A stretch of 64,000 nt of DNA from JAAGZL01 sp050291365 (GCA_050291365.1 JBNKJS010000012.1:168470-232469), one strand, 5' to 3'. Numbered from the stretch's first letter, positions 49,558 through 59,051 are shown. Numbers and translations: made by a program. Notes: generated from the sequence alone by a model not told the origin.

Positions 49558-50286
49558 TCAGCTGTTCAACAGCTCCCTGATAACCACCCCAGCCAACATC
49601 AGCCCAAACATCCCCGGCAGATAGGATATGCTGCCGTTAACCGCCCTCGGACGACCTGGAATATTACCGTCTATAGGTTGATGGGGTAGTCCCTTTACCG
49701 GTATTTCGTCAGAGTAGACCACTGGGTAGTCCAGTGATGCCCCCAATTTTCTCATCTGGCTGCGCATCTCCCGGGCCAGGGGGCAGACCTTTGTCTTCTC
49801 CAATGTGGAGATCATCGCCCTGGAGACATCCAGTCTACCGCCGGCCCCCAGGGCGGATACCACCGGCACTTCCAGTTTCTGGCATGCGGCTACCAACGGC
49901 GCTTTACAGGCGATGCTGTCGATGCAGTCCAGTAGGTAATCAACCGCTATTTCTGCCAGTAGTTCAGTGATATTGTCCGGCGATACAAAGCGATTTTTTA
50001 TCTCCAGATTCAGATCTGGGTTTATGTCCAATAGCCTCTGGGCCATCACCTCCACCTTGGGTTTGCCAATGGTGGATTGCAGGGCGGCTAGTTGCCGGTT
50101 GCAGTTGGATGGTGATACAGGTTCGTGATCCACTATGGTCATACGACCAACACCGACGCGGGCGATCGCCTCAGCCGCGTAGCCACCGACCCCGCCAAGA
50201 CCTACCACCATGACATGTTTGGCGGCAAGCTGGGCGATGCCTTCTGGGCCGATTAGAATCTTTGTTCTCTCCTGATCTAGGCTCAC
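49558..50286 (-). CDS. tcdA: tRNA threonylcarbamoyladenosine dehydratase (TcdA/CsdL)
   Basis: ThiF/E1-like enzyme that cyclises the threonylcarbamoyl group of t6A37 to ct6A with ATP. 242 residues: ATP loop VMVVGLGGVGGYAAEAIARV, TIVDHEPVSPSNCNRQ (Asp and Arg of the E1 fold), LLDCIDSIACKAPLV, and KVCPLAREMRSQMRKLG. The start is GTG 50286, overlapping the stop of the TatD gene (GTGA). Last gene of the mtaB-PAP2-tatD-tcdA run. The sulfur partner csdA/csdE is not in view. Confidence 0.93.
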   Translation of the reverse strand: MSLDQERTKILIGPEGIAQLAAKHVMVVGLGGVGGYAAEAIARVGVGRMTIVDHEPVSPSNCNRQLAALQSTIGKPKVEVMAQRLLDINPDLNLEIKNRFVSPDNITELLAEIAVDYLLDCIDSIACKAPLVAACQKLEVPVVSALGAGGRLDVSRAMISTLEKTKVCPLAREMRSQMRKLGASLDYPVVYSDEIPVKGLPHQPIDGNIPGRPRAVNGSISYLPGMFGLMLAGVVIRELLNS

Positions 50287-51047
50287 GGCTCTATCCCGAA
50301 AAGTTGTTGTGCATTTGCTGTGGTCTGGGCGGCGATGACCTCCCTAGGTTCATCTCTGATTTCGCTTATCTGTTGCAGTATCAAGGGTAGGTAAGAGGGC
50401 TCATTGCGCTCTCCCTGGTGTCCAATATCCGGTTGGTCCGGGGAGTCGCTCTCCAGCATGATAGATTCCAGGGGAAGTTCCGCCACCAGTTTGTGCAGAC
50501 GACCGGCCCTGGGGTAGGTGATAGGGCCGCCAAAACTCATGAGGAATCCCATCTCTATCAGACGCTCCGCCTGTTGCAGGCTGCCGGAGTAGCTGTGCAG
50601 TACACCACGCATACCGGGATATTTGTGCAGAGAGTTGATTATATCCTCTACCGCCTTGCGGGCATGGATGATCACCGGAAGATTGTAATCGCTGGCTATC
50701 TCCAGTTGTGCCTGGAACAGTTCCAGTTGTCGTCCTTTGTCAGGGTCCTTTATATAGAAGTCCAGGCCGCATTCACCCACTGCTACCGGTTGCTCTTGCT
50801 GAATCCACTCTCTTAGGATTTGCAGGTCAGAATCCTTATGTTCATGGCAGAACATGGGGTGCAGGCCGTAGGCGGGATAGAGTCCGGGCAGGCTGGCGCA
50901 GGTCTCTTTTACCCGCGGCCACTCTAGGGCGGTAACAGAGGGTATGATCAGGGTTGATACACCTATCTCTTGGGCGCGACGCCAAGCATCCGGTCGATCC
51001 TGGTCAAATCTTCGATCGTCAAAGTGGCAGTGGCTGTCTATCAACAT
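50283..51047 (-). CDS. TatD-family metal-dependent hydrolase/deoxyribonuclease
   Basis: 254 residues, TIM-barrel amidohydrolase: metal residues in LIDSHCHFDD (H, H), GECGLDFYI (Glu), VIIHARKA (His), GVLHSYSG (His) and LESDSPD (Asp). Members are DNases or nucleases with roles in DNA repair or D-aminoacyl-tRNA editing. Which TatD subtype (TatD, YcfH, YjjV) is not clear; the residues fit YjjV-like proteins. Two bases from the PAP2 gene. Confidence 0.9.
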   Translation of the reverse strand: MLIDSHCHFDDRRFDQDRPDAWRRAQEIGVSTLIIPSVTALEWPRVKETCASLPGLYPAYGLHPMFCHEHKDSDLQILREWIQQEQPVAVGECGLDFYIKDPDKGRQLELFQAQLEIASDYNLPVIIHARKAVEDIINSLHKYPGMRGVLHSYSGSLQQAERLIEMGFLMSFGGPITYPRAGRLHKLVAELPLESIMLESDSPDQPDIGHQGERNEPSYLPLILQQISEIRDEPREVIAAQTTANAQQLFGIEP

Positions 51048-51049
51048 AA

Positions 51050-51781
51050 TTAGGTATCAGATGGTTTTTTCCTACATCTCTTTACCCACCCTTCAAGCAT
51101 ATCCAGCGCCCTGCTGTGGAGGGGTGTGGCTAGTACCCAGCTAAGTAATATTACCCCAATGGAGAGGGCGCCCACGATCTCATCTGTTAGCCAGTGGGCC
51201 CCGCTCATGAGGCGCGGCAGGGTAAAGGCAATCATCATAATGAAGGCGGTGATGCCGTAGCTGCGCGGCATAAAGAAGGAGACAAATCCGGCAAACAGCA
51301 GCAGTATCAGGCCGTGGTCACCCGGAAAGCTGTCGCTGGCGGTATCCTTGGCCAACACTGGTACCAGCTGGGAGATGCGCAGGGCCTCGGGGTATTCAAA
51401 GGTGCCGCTAATCCTTTCGATTGGCAGGGCCTTGCCGATCTGGGATGCGATCAAGGCAGTAAGCAGTAGTAGTATGCCGATGGCGATATAGCGGTCCACA
51501 TTCTCCCGATCTCCAATCATGCTGCGGTGGCTATATAGCAACAGCATGCAGGCCATTGCTACCAGATCGAACAGACGATGGTTGGTTATGGCCCAAAGCC
51601 ATTGCCAGGTTCGACCCTCCGCCAGGGAGTTATTCATGGCCCAGAATGCCCAGTTATCCAGCTCCATCCAGAGTGAGCGTGTCGGTTCCAGTAGCCAACT
51701 GGCAAGTAGAATGATGCCAAACAGGTTGGCAGTGATGAGTATATATGGCCGCCATCGGCCTGGGATGGAAGGGGATGACAT
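51050..51781 (-). CDS. PAP2-family membrane phosphatase
   Basis: 243 residues with about six transmembrane helices. The PAP2 signature is partly visible: ASDSFPGDHGLILLLF (motif 2, SGxH-like with GDH) and SGAHWLTDEIVGA (motif 3, SxxHxxxD), with GKALPIER as a weak motif 1. Enzymes of this type remove or move phosphate from undecaprenyl pyrophosphate, phosphatidylglycerophosphate or lipid A (LpxT). The substrate cannot be chosen from sequence. It sits between mtaB and tatD with gaps of 2-3 bases. Confidence 0.85.
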   Translation of the reverse strand: MSSPSIPGRWRPYILITANLFGIILLASWLLEPTRSLWMELDNWAFWAMNNSLAEGRTWQWLWAITNHRLFDLVAMACMLLLYSHRSMIGDRENVDRYIAIGILLLLTALIASQIGKALPIERISGTFEYPEALRISQLVPVLAKDTASDSFPGDHGLILLLFAGFVSFFMPRSYGITAFIMMIAFTLPRLMSGAHWLTDEIVGALSIGVILLSWVLATPLHSRALDMLEGWVKRCRKKPSDT

Positions 51782-51784
51782 CAG

Positions 51785-53083
51785 TTATACCTTTACTATA
51801 GTTCCCGACATGGTTGCGCCATCGACACAGATAGCCTCAAGTCTTACCTTTACTATCCTGTTTTCAAGTGTTTCACCGAGTGTGTATGGTACCGTAACCC
51901 GTAGGAAATTGGGCGTATATCCGCCCCAGGTTTTGGTGTCGCTATCTGGATATTCCTCCAGGCCTTCGATCAGAACCTCATAGGTTTGCCCCAGGTTATG
52001 CTGCAGCAGATCTCTTTTCATCCGCATCCCCAGATCATGCAGCTCCTGACTGCGCTGGCGTATGACGTCGCGCGGGGTGTGCTGTGGCATCTCTGCAGCC
52101 AGGGTCCCGGCCCGGGGGGAGAAGGCGAAGATGTGCAGATGCCCAAAGCCGGTCTGCGCAATGAATTCCATAGATTCACGCCACTCGGCCTCACCCTCAC
52201 CTGGAAAGCCTACGATCACATCGGTGGTGATATTGAAGTTGGGTATGGCGGCCCGCGCCGCAGCCACCAGTTGGGCGAACTCATCCCTCTTACAGCGTCT
52301 GGCCATGCGCCGCAGGATATTATCTGAACCGCTTTGCAGGGGCAGATGCAGGTGGGGCAGGAAACGAGGGTTAGAAAACAGTGACCAGAACTGCTCTGGC
52401 AGGTCCCAGGGTTCCACCGCCCCTATGCGTAGTCTGGGTATATCGGTCTGGTCCAGTACGGCTTGGATCAGCTCAGTCAGACTGCTCCCCAGGTCACTGC
52501 CATAGCCGCCGATATGTACACCGGTCAGTACCACCTCTTGGATGCCTTCAGAGTGGAGTTGGTTTAACTCTTCCACCACCTCAGGGATGGGGCGGCTGCG
52601 CTCCTCACCGCGGGCCTTGGTTACAATGCAGAAGGTGCAGTTGTAACGGCAACCATCCTGTACCTTGATAAAGGCGCGCTGGCGGCCCCTGGCTAGGAGG
52701 GAGTTGGCCCCAGGCTCGGTGGCCGTTTGCGGCATGCTTTTAATATTTAGCTCTTCGCTGACAATTTCTACCAGGCGATCTTTCTCCTGGTTGTTTATTA
52801 CCAGATCCACCCCCATCTCCTGTGCTGTAGCCTCATGCTCCAGGGATGCGTAGCAGCCGCTTACTACCAGCTTGGCATTGGGGTTTCTGTTATGGACTCG
52901 GTGTATCAGTTTGCGGGATTTTCGTACTGCCTCGGCCGTTACCGCGCAGCTGTTTACCACCACCACGTCTGCCTGTTCCAGCTCCTGGGTGAGCTGGTGG
53001 CCGTGGGTCTGGAAGTCACGGGACCAGCTCTCCAGTTCTGCTTCGTTGAGGCGACAGCCGAGGGTTTTTAGATAGATGTGCAT
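51785..53083 (-). CDS. mtaB: tRNA (t6A37) methylthiotransferase MtaB
   Basis: Radical-SAM enzyme that adds a methylthio group to t6A at position 37, giving ms2t6A. 432 residues: N-terminal UPF0004 domain with three cluster cysteines (LKTLGCRLNEAE, VVNSCAVTAEAV, VSGCYASLEHE), radical-SAM site QDGCRYNCTFCIVTKARGEE, and a C-terminal TRAM-like region. The LKTLGCRLNEAE start and CIVTKARG point to MtaB rather than MiaB or RimO. First gene of the operon that ends with tcdA, which works on the same base. The 190-base leader between it and yajC holds both promoters. Confidence 0.9.
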   Translation of the reverse strand: MHIYLKTLGCRLNEAELESWSRDFQTHGHQLTQELEQADVVVVNSCAVTAEAVRKSRKLIHRVHNRNPNAKLVVSGCYASLEHEATAQEMGVDLVINNQEKDRLVEIVSEELNIKSMPQTATEPGANSLLARGRQRAFIKVQDGCRYNCTFCIVTKARGEERSRPIPEVVEELNQLHSEGIQEVVLTGVHIGGYGSDLGSSLTELIQAVLDQTDIPRLRIGAVEPWDLPEQFWSLFSNPRFLPHLHLPLQSGSDNILRRMARRCKRDEFAQLVAAARAAIPNFNITTDVIVGFPGEGEAEWRESMEFIAQTGFGHLHIFAFSPRAGTLAAEMPQHTPRDVIRQRSQELHDLGMRMKRDLLQHNLGQTYEVLIEGLEEYPDSDTKTWGGYTPNFLRVTVPYTLGETLENRIVKVRLEAICVDGATMSGTIVKV

Positions 53084-53273
53084 TAGTGTTGTTTATTTGT
53101 AAACGAAGCAGAAAAAATTGGTTCAAACGGCAGGGAATTGTACATGCTCTTGTGGTCGGAAGGTAAGGAATATGCGTGATATTGCGACATATGGGCTGTT
53201 TTCCCTTTCCTTTGTTCATATTAACTGTGGCATAATACGCCGCTTCGATAATTGTGAATCAGGTTAAATAACT

Positions 53274-53606
53274 ATGAGTTTCTTTATTTCTGATGCTATG
53301 GCTGAGGCCGCTCCGGCCGCAGGTGCTGGTGGTGGGTTTGAGGGGTTGATTCTGCCCATTGGTCTGATTGTAATCCTCTACTTCTTTATGATTCGTCCCC
53401 AGGTTAAACGCCAAAAGGAACAGAAGAAGATGGTGGATGCCCTGGTTAAGGGTGACGAGGTGCAGACCGAAGGCGGTATTATGGGCAAGATTGTTAGTCT
53501 TGGTGACAACTTTATCCTGCTGGAGATTGCTGAAGGGGTGGAGATCAAGGTCCGCCGCGCCTCAGTAGGCGCTGTAATGCCTAAAGGTACACTTAAGGAA
53601 CTATAA
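53274..53606 (+). CDS. yajC: Sec translocon accessory protein YajC
   Basis: 110 residues: a transmembrane helix (about 24-42, LILPIGLIVILYFFMIRPQ) and a soluble domain (KRQKEQKKMVDALVKGDEVQ, EGVEIKVRRASV). It binds SecDF and helps preprotein export. In many gammaproteobacteria tgt and queA lie just upstream; here that place is held by the divergent mtaB operon. Confidence 0.95.
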   Translation: MSFFISDAMAEAAPAAGAGGGFEGLILPIGLIVILYFFMIRPQVKRQKEQKKMVDALVKGDEVQTEGGIMGKIVSLGDNFILLEIAEGVEIKVRRASVGAVMPKGTLKEL

Positions 53607-53679
53607 ACTAATTTGTAACTGGGCTGCTGGGCCGGGCTAAATAGCCCTGGTTCAAGGCTCTGGTTTCAGAAGAATAACC

Positions 53680-55533
53680 ATGAATCGATATCCCCTTTGG
53701 AAGAATCTACTGGTAGTGGTGCTGGTCCTGGTAGGGCTGTTTTTTGCCCTGCCCAACGCCTATGATCAGGATCCGTCAATCGAGATCTCTGGCACCCGCC
53801 GTGCCCAGGTCGACAGCAATACTGAGTTAAAGATAAGGCAGGCTATGGAGTCGGCAGGCATTGCTTATAAGGCGATAGAGGCAGAAAACAGCAAGCTGCT
53901 GGTTAGATTTAGCGACTCTGAGTCGCAGCTCAAGGCGCAGGATAAGCTGGAAGAGGCCCTGGGTCAGGGCTATATCACTGCTCTAACGCTGCTGCCTGAT
54001 CTGCCTGGGTGGCTGAAATCGTTCGGTGCCCAACCCATGTATCTGGGCCTAGATCTGCGTGGCGGAATTCATGTGCTGATTGATGTGGATATTGACGCTG
54101 CAGTCAAACAGGCCGTAGAGAGATATCAGAGCGATATCCGTACCGCTTTGCGTAAGGAGAAGATACGTTACGTGACCGTAACTCAACAGGGTAGTTCGGT
54201 TATGGCTAAGTTTCGTGACTCTAGCGTAAGAGACAAGGCGCTGGATGTGATAGACAACCAGTTCAGAAATCTCAAGGTAGAGTCGGTAGATGACGCCGGG
54301 GTATTTTTTGTCCAGGCCAGCATGGAGTTGTCAGAGCAGAAAGAGGCTCGCAAGTTTGCCCTACAACAGAACATCACCACCCTGCGTAATCGCGTAAATG
54401 CCTTGGGCATTGCCGAGCCGATCATTCAGCAGCAGGGTGAGCGCAGGATTGTGGTGCAACTCCCAGGTGCGCAGGATCCAAGTAAACTGAAAAATATCCT
54501 GGGTGCAACAGCCACCCTGGAGTATCGTCTGGAAGATACCGAAGGCAATATTCAGGATGCCATGGAAGGAAAGATTCCGGTTGGTTCCAAGCTCTACCGG
54601 ACCAGAGATGGTCAGCCGATCCTGCTCAAGAAACGGGTAATCGTTACCGGTAACCAGATTTCTGACGCCAGATCAGGTTTTGATCAGAACTCCGGTTCCC
54701 CGGCAGTTGTGGTACAACTGGATGGTGCGGGTGGCCGCCGCATGCGTGACGTTACCACTGATAATGTGGGCAAGCCCATGGCGGTGGTATTTATCGAGAC
54801 CAGGACCGATACCAAGAAGGTTGATGGGGAGATAATCAAACGCCGGGTTAGGGTGGAAGAGGTGATAAGTGTCGCCAATATTCTGGAGCCGTTCGGACGC
54901 CGTTTTCAGACTACCGGTCTGGACAGCACGGGAGAGGCCCATGATCTAGCTCTGTTGCTGCGGGCGGGTGCCCTGGCCGCTCCTATTGAGATTGTGGAAG
55001 AGCGCACTATCGGTCCAAGTCTGGGGCAGGATAATATCGATCAGGGGTTCCGTTCTGTGATGATCGGACTAGTCATGGTTATGATCTTCATGGCGTTCTA
55101 TTACCGGGTATTCGGCCTGGTGGCCAATCTAGCCCTGATGATGAATCTAGTGTTGATCATATCTATCCTCTCAGCGCTACAGGCAACCCTGACCCTGCCG
55201 GGTATCGCAGGTATTGTGCTTACTGTCGGTATGGCGGTGGATGCGAATGTGTTGATTTTCGAGCGTATCCGCGAAGAGATAGGGGTAGGTAGTACTCCTC
55301 AAGCCAGTATCCACGCCGGTTACGCTAAGGCGCTGTCGACCATTGTAGACGCAAACATCACCACCCTGATTGCTGCGGTGGTACTGTTCAGTTTTGGCAC
55401 TGGACCCATCAAGGGATTTGCCGTGACGCTGTTTATTGGCATCTTGACATCCATGTTCACTGCGATTATCGGCACCAGGGCCGTGGTCAACCTGATATAT
55501 GGTGGCAGACGGGTGGAGAAGCTGGCTATCTGA
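53680..55533 (+). CDS. secD: Protein translocase subunit SecD
   Basis: 617 residues, proton-driven export motor with SecF. Membrane helix 1 at about 8-25, a large periplasmic domain (YLGLDLRGGIHVLIDVDIDA; LRNRVNALGIAEPIIQQQG) and five C-terminal helices with GMAVDANVLIFERIREE, which holds the conserved Asp for proton transport. Follows yajC by 73 bases and precedes secF by 58. Confidence 0.96.
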   Translation: MNRYPLWKNLLVVVLVLVGLFFALPNAYDQDPSIEISGTRRAQVDSNTELKIRQAMESAGIAYKAIEAENSKLLVRFSDSESQLKAQDKLEEALGQGYITALTLLPDLPGWLKSFGAQPMYLGLDLRGGIHVLIDVDIDAAVKQAVERYQSDIRTALRKEKIRYVTVTQQGSSVMAKFRDSSVRDKALDVIDNQFRNLKVESVDDAGVFFVQASMELSEQKEARKFALQQNITTLRNRVNALGIAEPIIQQQGERRIVVQLPGAQDPSKLKNILGATATLEYRLEDTEGNIQDAMEGKIPVGSKLYRTRDGQPILLKKRVIVTGNQISDARSGFDQNSGSPAVVVQLDGAGGRRMRDVTTDNVGKPMAVVFIETRTDTKKVDGEIIKRRVRVEEVISVANILEPFGRRFQTTGLDSTGEAHDLALLLRAGALAAPIEIVEERTIGPSLGQDNIDQGFRSVMIGLVMVMIFMAFYYRVFGLVANLALMMNLVLIISILSALQATLTLPGIAGIVLTVGMAVDANVLIFERIREEIGVGSTPQASIHAGYAKALSTIVDANITTLIAAVVLFSFGTGPIKGFAVTLFIGILTSMFTAIIGTRAVVNLIYGGRRVEKLAI

Positions 55534-55591
55534 TTCTTGAGGGAATCAGTGGGGCCTTCATTTATATTAATTTGACGGAACAAGAACTGTA

Positions 55592-56527
55592 ATGCAGATC
55601 TTAAAATCCAAACTGAATATCAATTTCATGGCCAAGCGCAAGCTGGCGCTGATGTTTTCTATTGCGGTCATCCTTGCTTCCATTTTTTCGGTAGTAATCC
55701 AGGGTCTGAGCCTTGGTATCGACTTTACCGGCGGAACCCTGGTTGAGGTGGGATATCAGGAAGCGGCTGAGCTGCAAAAGGTGCGACAGGCCCTGGCAGA
55801 TAATGGTTTCACAGAGGCGACAGTACAGCATTTTGGTTCATCCCGCGATGTGCTGGTAAGGCTGGCGTCGAGGGATGATATAAGCAGCGCTGATCTCAGT
55901 AATAGCGCTTTTGCTGCTATCGATAATCTTGCCGGTAGGGCAGAGCTGCGCCGAGTGGAGTTTGTGGGTCCTCAGGTTGGTGACGAGCTGACTGAGCAAG
56001 GCGGTCTGGCCATGCTATATGCCCTGATCGGTATCCTGATCTACGTGGCTATACGCTTCGAGTACCGTTTTGCCGTGGGATCGGTTATTGCCCTGGTGCA
56101 TGACGTACTGATAACCATAGGTGTGTTTTCTATATTCCAGATAGAGTTCGACCTGCCAGTACTGGCTGCTATTCTGGCTGTAATCGGTTACTCGTTGAAC
56201 GATACCATTGTGGTGTATGACCGTATTCGAGAAAACTTCCGGCGTATGCGTAAGGGCAGCCCGGAGCAGATTATCAATACCTCCCTTAATCAGACCCTGT
56301 CCCGCACCTTGGTTACATCTCTCACCACGCTTCTGGTGCTAATCGCGCTGTTTATCTTTGGTGGAGAGATTATCCATGGGTTTGCTTTTGCTCTTATAGT
56401 AGGTGTGGTCATAGGTACCTACTCCTCCATTTATGTGGCCAGTACAGCAGTGCTCTACCTGGGGATCAGCAAGGCAGATCTGATGGAAGTTAAGAAAGAG
56501 GGCGCTGGATTAGACGATAGACCCTAA
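55592..56527 (+). CDS. secF: Protein translocase subunit SecF
   Basis: 311 residues, six helices. The first helix and FTGGTLVEVGYQ are followed by a periplasmic part, then IGYSLNDTIVVYDRIRENFR with the conserved Asp and Arg. Partner of SecD. A terminator follows at 56.7 kb. Confidence 0.96.
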   Translation: MQILKSKLNINFMAKRKLALMFSIAVILASIFSVVIQGLSLGIDFTGGTLVEVGYQEAAELQKVRQALADNGFTEATVQHFGSSRDVLVRLASRDDISSADLSNSAFAAIDNLAGRAELRRVEFVGPQVGDELTEQGGLAMLYALIGILIYVAIRFEYRFAVGSVIALVHDVLITIGVFSIFQIEFDLPVLAAILAVIGYSLNDTIVVYDRIRENFRRMRKGSPEQIINTSLNQTLSRTLVTSLTTLLVLIALFIFGGEIIHGFAFALIVGVVIGTYSSIYVASTAVLYLGISKADLMEVKKEGAGLDDRP

Positions 56528-56699
56528 TTAGGATTTTATTTCATATCTGCACCTTCCGAAGAAGTGATGATATGATTAAGCGGCATCAGGGTAGGTTTTT
56601 TCTCATGCAGATCAAGCAGATTTACATATCTGCGCCAGATTAGTGTGAGTGCGCACAAATAGACCAGGACGGACTATTTTGTTGCTATGTTAATAGAAT

Positions 56700-56743
56700 A
56701 GCCGGCTGGCTGTATGTATAATGCCCAGCTGGCTTTGTTTTTA
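56700..56743 (+). terminator. Terminator after secF, loop holds tRNA-Leu -10
   Basis: AGCCGGCTGG (56700-56709) pairs with CCAGCTGGCT (56725-56734; one G-T), loop of 15, followed by TTGTTTTTAT. TATAAT at 56717-56722 lies in the loop. 56528-56699 holds no gene. Confidence 0.7.
56717..56722 (+). promoter_or_regulatory. -10 element of the tRNA-Leu promoter
   Basis: Perfect TATAAT 37 bases before the tRNA; 17 bases upstream TAGAAT is a poor -35. The bases after it (GCCCAGC) form a GC-rich discriminator, as in stringently controlled tRNA promoters. Confidence 0.55.
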
Positions 56744-56757
56744 TAAGCTGTAGTCCA

Positions 56758-56843
<86 letters not shown>

Positions 56844-56908
56844 TATTTTACCAGGCAGTCCGGATAGACGGGCTGTCCTGGTTTTTGTTATTAGAAAACA
56901 GATAGGAG

Positions 56909-56925
56909 GGGCAACCTGGTTGCCC
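56909..56925 (+). other. Hairpin between ribosome site and tig start
   Basis: GGGCAAC, loop CTG, GTTGCCC. The AGGAGG at 56905-56910 overlaps its left foot and is 26 bases from ATG 56937. If the hairpin folds, the ribosome site is brought near the start codons. Effect unproved. Confidence 0.4.
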
Positions 56926-56936
56926 GGATGTCACCC

Positions 56937-58238
56937 ATGCAAGTTTCAGTCGAACAAAAAGAGGGTCTTGAGCGCCATATGACCGTTGAGCTGCCTGCCG
57001 AGCAGGTTAATCAAGAGGTAGAAAAGCGTTTTAAGGACATTGCAAAAAGCGCCAAGGTAGACGGCTTTCGCCCTGGCAAGGTCCCACTTTCAGTCATTCG
57101 TAAGCGCTATGCAGAACAGGTACTGATGGAGGTGCATGGTGAGCTTATCAGATCCACCTATTTTGAGGCCCTGGGACAGGAGAAACTGCAACCTGCCGGC
57201 GATCCGTATATTGAACCGGTGCAAAAAGAGCCGGGAGAAGGCTTCGGTTACACTGCCATCTTCGAGGTGATGCCTGAAGTTGAGCTGAGTGATATGGGTG
57301 CCATCAAGGTTGAACGTCCGGTATCTGAGGTCACAGATGCGGATGTGGAACATATGATCGAAAAGCTGCGCAGACAGCGTGCCACCTGGAGTGACGTAGA
57401 ACGCAAGTCTAAGCTGGAAGATCAGCTGACCATCAACTTTAAGGGCTTTATAGATGGAGAGGCCTTCGAAGGTGGTAGTGCGGACAATGTTCCTCTGGTG
57501 CTGGGTTCCAACTCCATGATTGAAGGTTTCGAAGATGGATTGGTGGGAACCGCTGCCGGCGACAACAAAACCCTTAACCTGACCTTTCCTAAAGAGTACC
57601 AGGCAGAGAACCTGGCCGGGAAAGAGGCAGTGTTTGAGGTAGAAGTAACCAAGGTTGCTGAACAGGTGTTGCCTGAGATAAACGAAGAGTTCATCAAAAC
57701 CTTTGGTCTGGAAGATGGCACAATCGAGGCTATGCAAAAAGAGATCAGGTCCAACATGGAGAGAGAGTTGGAAGACAAGCTGGGTGCTCTGATCAAAGAG
57801 AGAGCCCTGGATGCCCTGCTTGAGGCCAATGATGTAGATATTCCCAAGGCCATGATCAAGAAAGAGGCTGAGTCTCTGAAAGATCAGACAAAACAGAATA
57901 TGCAGCAGTATGGGCAGCAGGGTGATATAGATCTTCCTCTGGATCTGTTTGAAGATCAGGCCAAGCGTCGCGTCTCTCTAGGGCTGCTGGTAGCTGAGGT
58001 GATCAGGGCGAATGAGATAAAGTTGGATGAGGAGAGGGTTAAACAGAAGATCGAGAAGTTTGCCCAAACCTATGAGAAGCCTCAAGAGGTTATAGATTAC
58101 TATAACTCGAATGCTGAGCAGATGGCCCTGGTTCAGAACATAGTTCTGGAAGAGCAGGTGGTTGATTGGGTTATGGATCAGGTCAAGGTCGAGGATGTTA
58201 AATCTAGCTTTGACGAGATTACCGCGCCGGCTCAGTAG
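56937..58238 (+). CDS. tig: Trigger factor (ribosome-bound chaperone, prolyl isomerase)
   Basis: 433 residues: ribosome-binding domain with GFRPGKVPLSVIRKRY (the signature loop that docks on L23), a FKBP-type isomerase domain (about 150-245, ITINFKGFIDGEAFEGGSAD) and the helical chaperone arms. ATG 56937 (QVSVEQKEG) matches E. coli; ATG 56928 in frame is also possible. The tig-clpP-clpX-lon-hupB order is the same as in E. coli. Confidence 0.97.
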   Translation: MQVSVEQKEGLERHMTVELPAEQVNQEVEKRFKDIAKSAKVDGFRPGKVPLSVIRKRYAEQVLMEVHGELIRSTYFEALGQEKLQPAGDPYIEPVQKEPGEGFGYTAIFEVMPEVELSDMGAIKVERPVSEVTDADVEHMIEKLRRQRATWSDVERKSKLEDQLTINFKGFIDGEAFEGGSADNVPLVLGSNSMIEGFEDGLVGTAAGDNKTLNLTFPKEYQAENLAGKEAVFEVEVTKVAEQVLPEINEEFIKTFGLEDGTIEAMQKEIRSNMERELEDKLGALIKERALDALLEANDVDIPKAMIKKEAESLKDQTKQNMQQYGQQGDIDLPLDLFEDQAKRRVSLGLLVAEVIRANEIKLDEERVKQKIEKFAQTYEKPQEVIDYYNSNAEQMALVQNIVLEEQVVDWVMDQVKVEDVKSSFDEITAPAQ

Positions 58239-58274
58239 GCGTAATTCAGAAGTTTAACTAAAGGATTTTTCCAG

Positions 58275-58916
58275 ATGACCGATAAAGCTGGTATGGGTGC
58301 GTTGGATGCGACTAATTTGGGATTGATCCCAATGGTGGTGGAGCAGACCGCTCGCGGTGAGCGCTCCTATGATATCTATTCCCGCCTCCTTAAGGAGCGT
58401 GTGGTATTCGTGGTTGGTCCGGTAGAGGACCACATGGCAAACCTGATTGTGGCCCAGTTGTTGTTCCTTGAGTCAGAGAATCCGGATAAAGATATCAATA
58501 TCTACATCAACTCACCGGGTGGTTCGGTCAGTTCTGGCATGGCTATCTATGACACCATGCAGTTCATCAAGCCCAACATTAGTACCACCTGTATTGGGCA
58601 GGCGGCAAGTATGGGTGCCCTGCTTCTGGCTGGAGGTGAAAATGGCAAGAGATACTGTCTGCCGAACTCCAGGATGATGATCCATCAGCCTCTAGGCGGT
58701 TTCCAGGGACAGGCGTCAGATATTGAAATCCACGCAAAGGAGATTTTGCTGTTACGCGATCGTTTGAACAAGATTCTGGCTGACCATACCGGACAGGATA
58801 TCGCTACCATTGAGCGGGATACAGAGCGTGATAATTTTATGAGCGCTGAACAGGCTGTAGAGTACGGTTTGGTTGATCAAGTGCTTTCACAACGCACACA
58901 TATTAGTGCCGAGTAG
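58275..58916 (+). CDS. clpP: ATP-dependent Clp protease proteolytic subunit
   Basis: 213 residues. Catalytic Ser in IGQAASMGALLLAGG, His in MMIHQPLGGFQGQ, Asp in ERDTERDNF region; INSPGGSVSSGMAIYDTMQF forms the oxyanion strand. A short N-terminal propeptide is likely removed. Forms 14-mers with ClpX or ClpA. 36 bases after tig. Confidence 0.97.
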   Translation: MTDKAGMGALDATNLGLIPMVVEQTARGERSYDIYSRLLKERVVFVVGPVEDHMANLIVAQLLFLESENPDKDINIYINSPGGSVSSGMAIYDTMQFIKPNISTTCIGQAASMGALLLAGGENGKRYCLPNSRMMIHQPLGGFQGQASDIEIHAKEILLLRDRLNKILADHTGQDIATIERDTERDNFMSAEQAVEYGLVDQVLSQRTHISAE

Positions 58917-59051
58917 ATATTATACGAATTACTGGCATGAATAATGCGTTATTATTCAGTTAGATACAGCAAGGTCTTGCACTAAAGCTGCAAATGTATA
59001 TTATGTTATTTATCAGTTTTAGCTGTAGTGAGTGATTTGTAAGGAGTTTGT

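Noticed and set aside
53084..53273. tgt/queA remnants upstream of yajC
   Set aside because: The 190-base gap has no coding remnant; only promoter-like sequence is present.
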